A stretch of 64,000 nucleotides of DNA from Rubricella aquisinus (lineage in GTDB: Bacteria > Pseudomonadota > Alphaproteobacteria > Rhodobacterales > Rhodobacteraceae). The translations under genes were made by a program, and so were the position numbers. Below the pieces are notes generated by a model. The model searched no databases and was not told where the DNA came from. It was given only the letters and a program-made list of their open reading frames with translations. The stretch lies in NCBI RefSeq assembly GCF_014199445.1, contig NZ_JACIJS010000010.1, positions 1-64,000 on the forward strand. The letters are read 5' to 3'. Shown piece after piece: positions 63,210 to 64,000 of the stretch (position 1 is its first letter; every line of letters starts with the position of its first letter).

Positions 63210-64000
63210 TTAGAAGGAGAGGCCGATACCGCCGCCGAACTTGGATGCGCCGGCGTGGGTTTCACCAGCTGCAACCTTTGCAGTTGCGCCGCCGCCGAGG
63301 GAGTAGTCAACCCATGCGCCCCATGCGTCGGTGTCTGCGACTGCTTTGTTGTTCACGTCTTCGTATGCGACGCCGATGGTTGCTGCGCCTGCGCCGAAGG
63401 TTGCGGAGATACCAGTGGTGGTCTTGCCCTGGTCGCCTGCTGCTGCACCGAATGCAATGCCGGCCTGATCGTCAGTCACGGTTGCGTAGGAAACGGTCAC
63501 TTTTGCCGGGCCAACGCCTGCCTGAACGGAGAGACCAGAGATGGTGTCGCCGTCGTTCTGCTGGAAGCCGGTGCCGAGTGCGATGGAACCGAAGGAGAAC
63601 TTCGCGCCGAGGCCGATGGTCTGCTTGGTGGTCGCTGCTGCGGTGTTGCCGTTCTCCCAGGAAGCGGAGATCGTGGTGCCGCCGAACGCGATGTCATAAC
63701 GGACGAGCTGGGACGCGGTGCCTGCAGCTGCGGTGTCTGCTACGTTGTCGAGGTCGGAGTTGCCGGAGAAGTGGTCTGCTTCGCCTGCGAGGCCGCCGTT
63801 CTGGATGTCGTACATTGCGAAGTCGAATGCGCCGTCGGTGTCACCACCGGTCACGGTGCCGAATGCGCCGGACACGAACACTGCTGCGGATTCTTCAACA
63901 GGTGCTTCGTCGAAGTCGCCGGTTGCGCCGAAGGAGAGGCCGCCGTCGGTGGAGCCGGTGAAGGACCACACGATGTCGAAGTCGGTGTGCAGGGAGAGGT
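63210..64000 (-). CDS. Porin, 3' part (runs off the window)
   Basis: Only the C-terminal 262 residues are inside the window; the start is beyond 64000. The protein is Gly-, Ala- and Asp-rich with alternating beta strands and ends in SKFGGGIGLSF, the terminal Phe needed for BAM recognition. The pattern fits the general diffusion porins of Rhodobacter (Gram-negative porin family 4-like). The codon use is highly restricted, as in strongly expressed genes. Confidence 0.88.
   Translation of the reverse strand, partial: LSLHTDFDIVWSFTGSTDGGLSFGATGDFDEAPVEESAAVFVSGAFGTVTGGDTDGAFDFAMYDIQNGGLAGEADHFSGNSDLDNVADTAAAGTASQLVRYDIAFGGTTISASWENGNTAAATTKQTIGLGAKFSFGSIALGTGFQQNDGDTISGLSVQAGVGPAKVTVSYATVTDDQAGIAFGAAAGDQGKTTTGISATFGAGAATIGVAYEDVNNKAVADTDAWGAWVDYSLGGGATAKVAAGETHAGASKFGGGIGLSF

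Noticed and set aside
63077-63961. Arg-rich 294-codon frame opposite the porin
   Set aside because: Its near-repetitive Arg/Leu composition is the complement of the biased porin codons.

Overview
The window looks like chromosomal DNA from a phototrophic alphaproteobacterium of the Rhodobacteraceae (Roseobacter/Rhodobacter group). The evidence is the compact bchO-bchD-bchI-crtA / crtI-crtB-tspO block with a spheroidene-type carotenoid gene (crtA) and a PpsR-type operator, the uvrC-pgsA-moaD-moaE and hslV/hslU neighbourhoods, TRAP and Liv transporters, GANTC and CtrA-type sites, and high GC content. No tRNA, rRNA, CRISPR array, phage or insertion sequence was recognised. Genes are tightly packed and many are coupled by ATGA, GTGA or TGATG overlaps.

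Layout. 0-1.7 kb: structured repeat DNA, then an NrtR-like regulator coupled to an HD hydrolase (minus strand). 1.8-6.2 kb: an AT-richer Fic gene, ahcY, and small envelope proteins. 6.2-15.3 kb (minus): EVE and YciI proteins, tamA-tamB (TamA carries a lipobox), and a TRAP QM pair with no binding protein. 15.4-23.3 kb (minus): GFA, P1 peptidase and cupin genes lying between two inverted copies of a structured ~160-bp element, then a six-gene catabolic operon (SDR, GNAT, ALDH, class V aminotransferase, DenD-like, BASS-like carrier). 23.4-29.5 kb (plus): SDR, M20 deacylase, a 46-bp inverted-repeat element, rhomboid, and hslV - membrane protein - hslU. 29.5-37.7 kb: the pigment block, Mg-chelatase subunits and CrtA leftward, CrtI-CrtB-TspO rightward, sharing a short regulated intergenic region. 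37.8-46.1 kb: purEK, S49 peptidase, Ca/Na exchanger, pteridine-reductase-like SDR, an unusual AT-rich intergenic region, then uvrC-pgsA-moaD-moaE. 46.1-51 kb (minus): EamA, MscS, rlmN, a PPC-repeat protein, IalB. 51.2-58.1 kb (plus): ECF-type sigma factor, asparaginase, complete livKGFHM. 58.2-64 kb: enoyl-CoA hydratase, xthA, a candidate sRNA, an OmpR-type regulator, ribA, an L,D-transpeptidase, YggS and a truncated porin.

The most interesting signals are outside coding sequence. (1) Upstream of uvrC there is a perfect CtrA box with an embedded CcrM site, five GANTC sites and a consensus DnaA box in about 280 bases, the architecture of a cell-cycle-controlled promoter or replication origin. 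(2) Between xthA and a response regulator three stem-loops on the minus strand all present C-rich loops, suggesting an anti-Shine-Dalgarno sRNA. (3) Two inverted copies of a ~160-bp element differ by paired compensatory changes in their stems. (4) A ~35-bp intergenic repeat occurs six times, once inside the liv operon and once overlapping a gene end.
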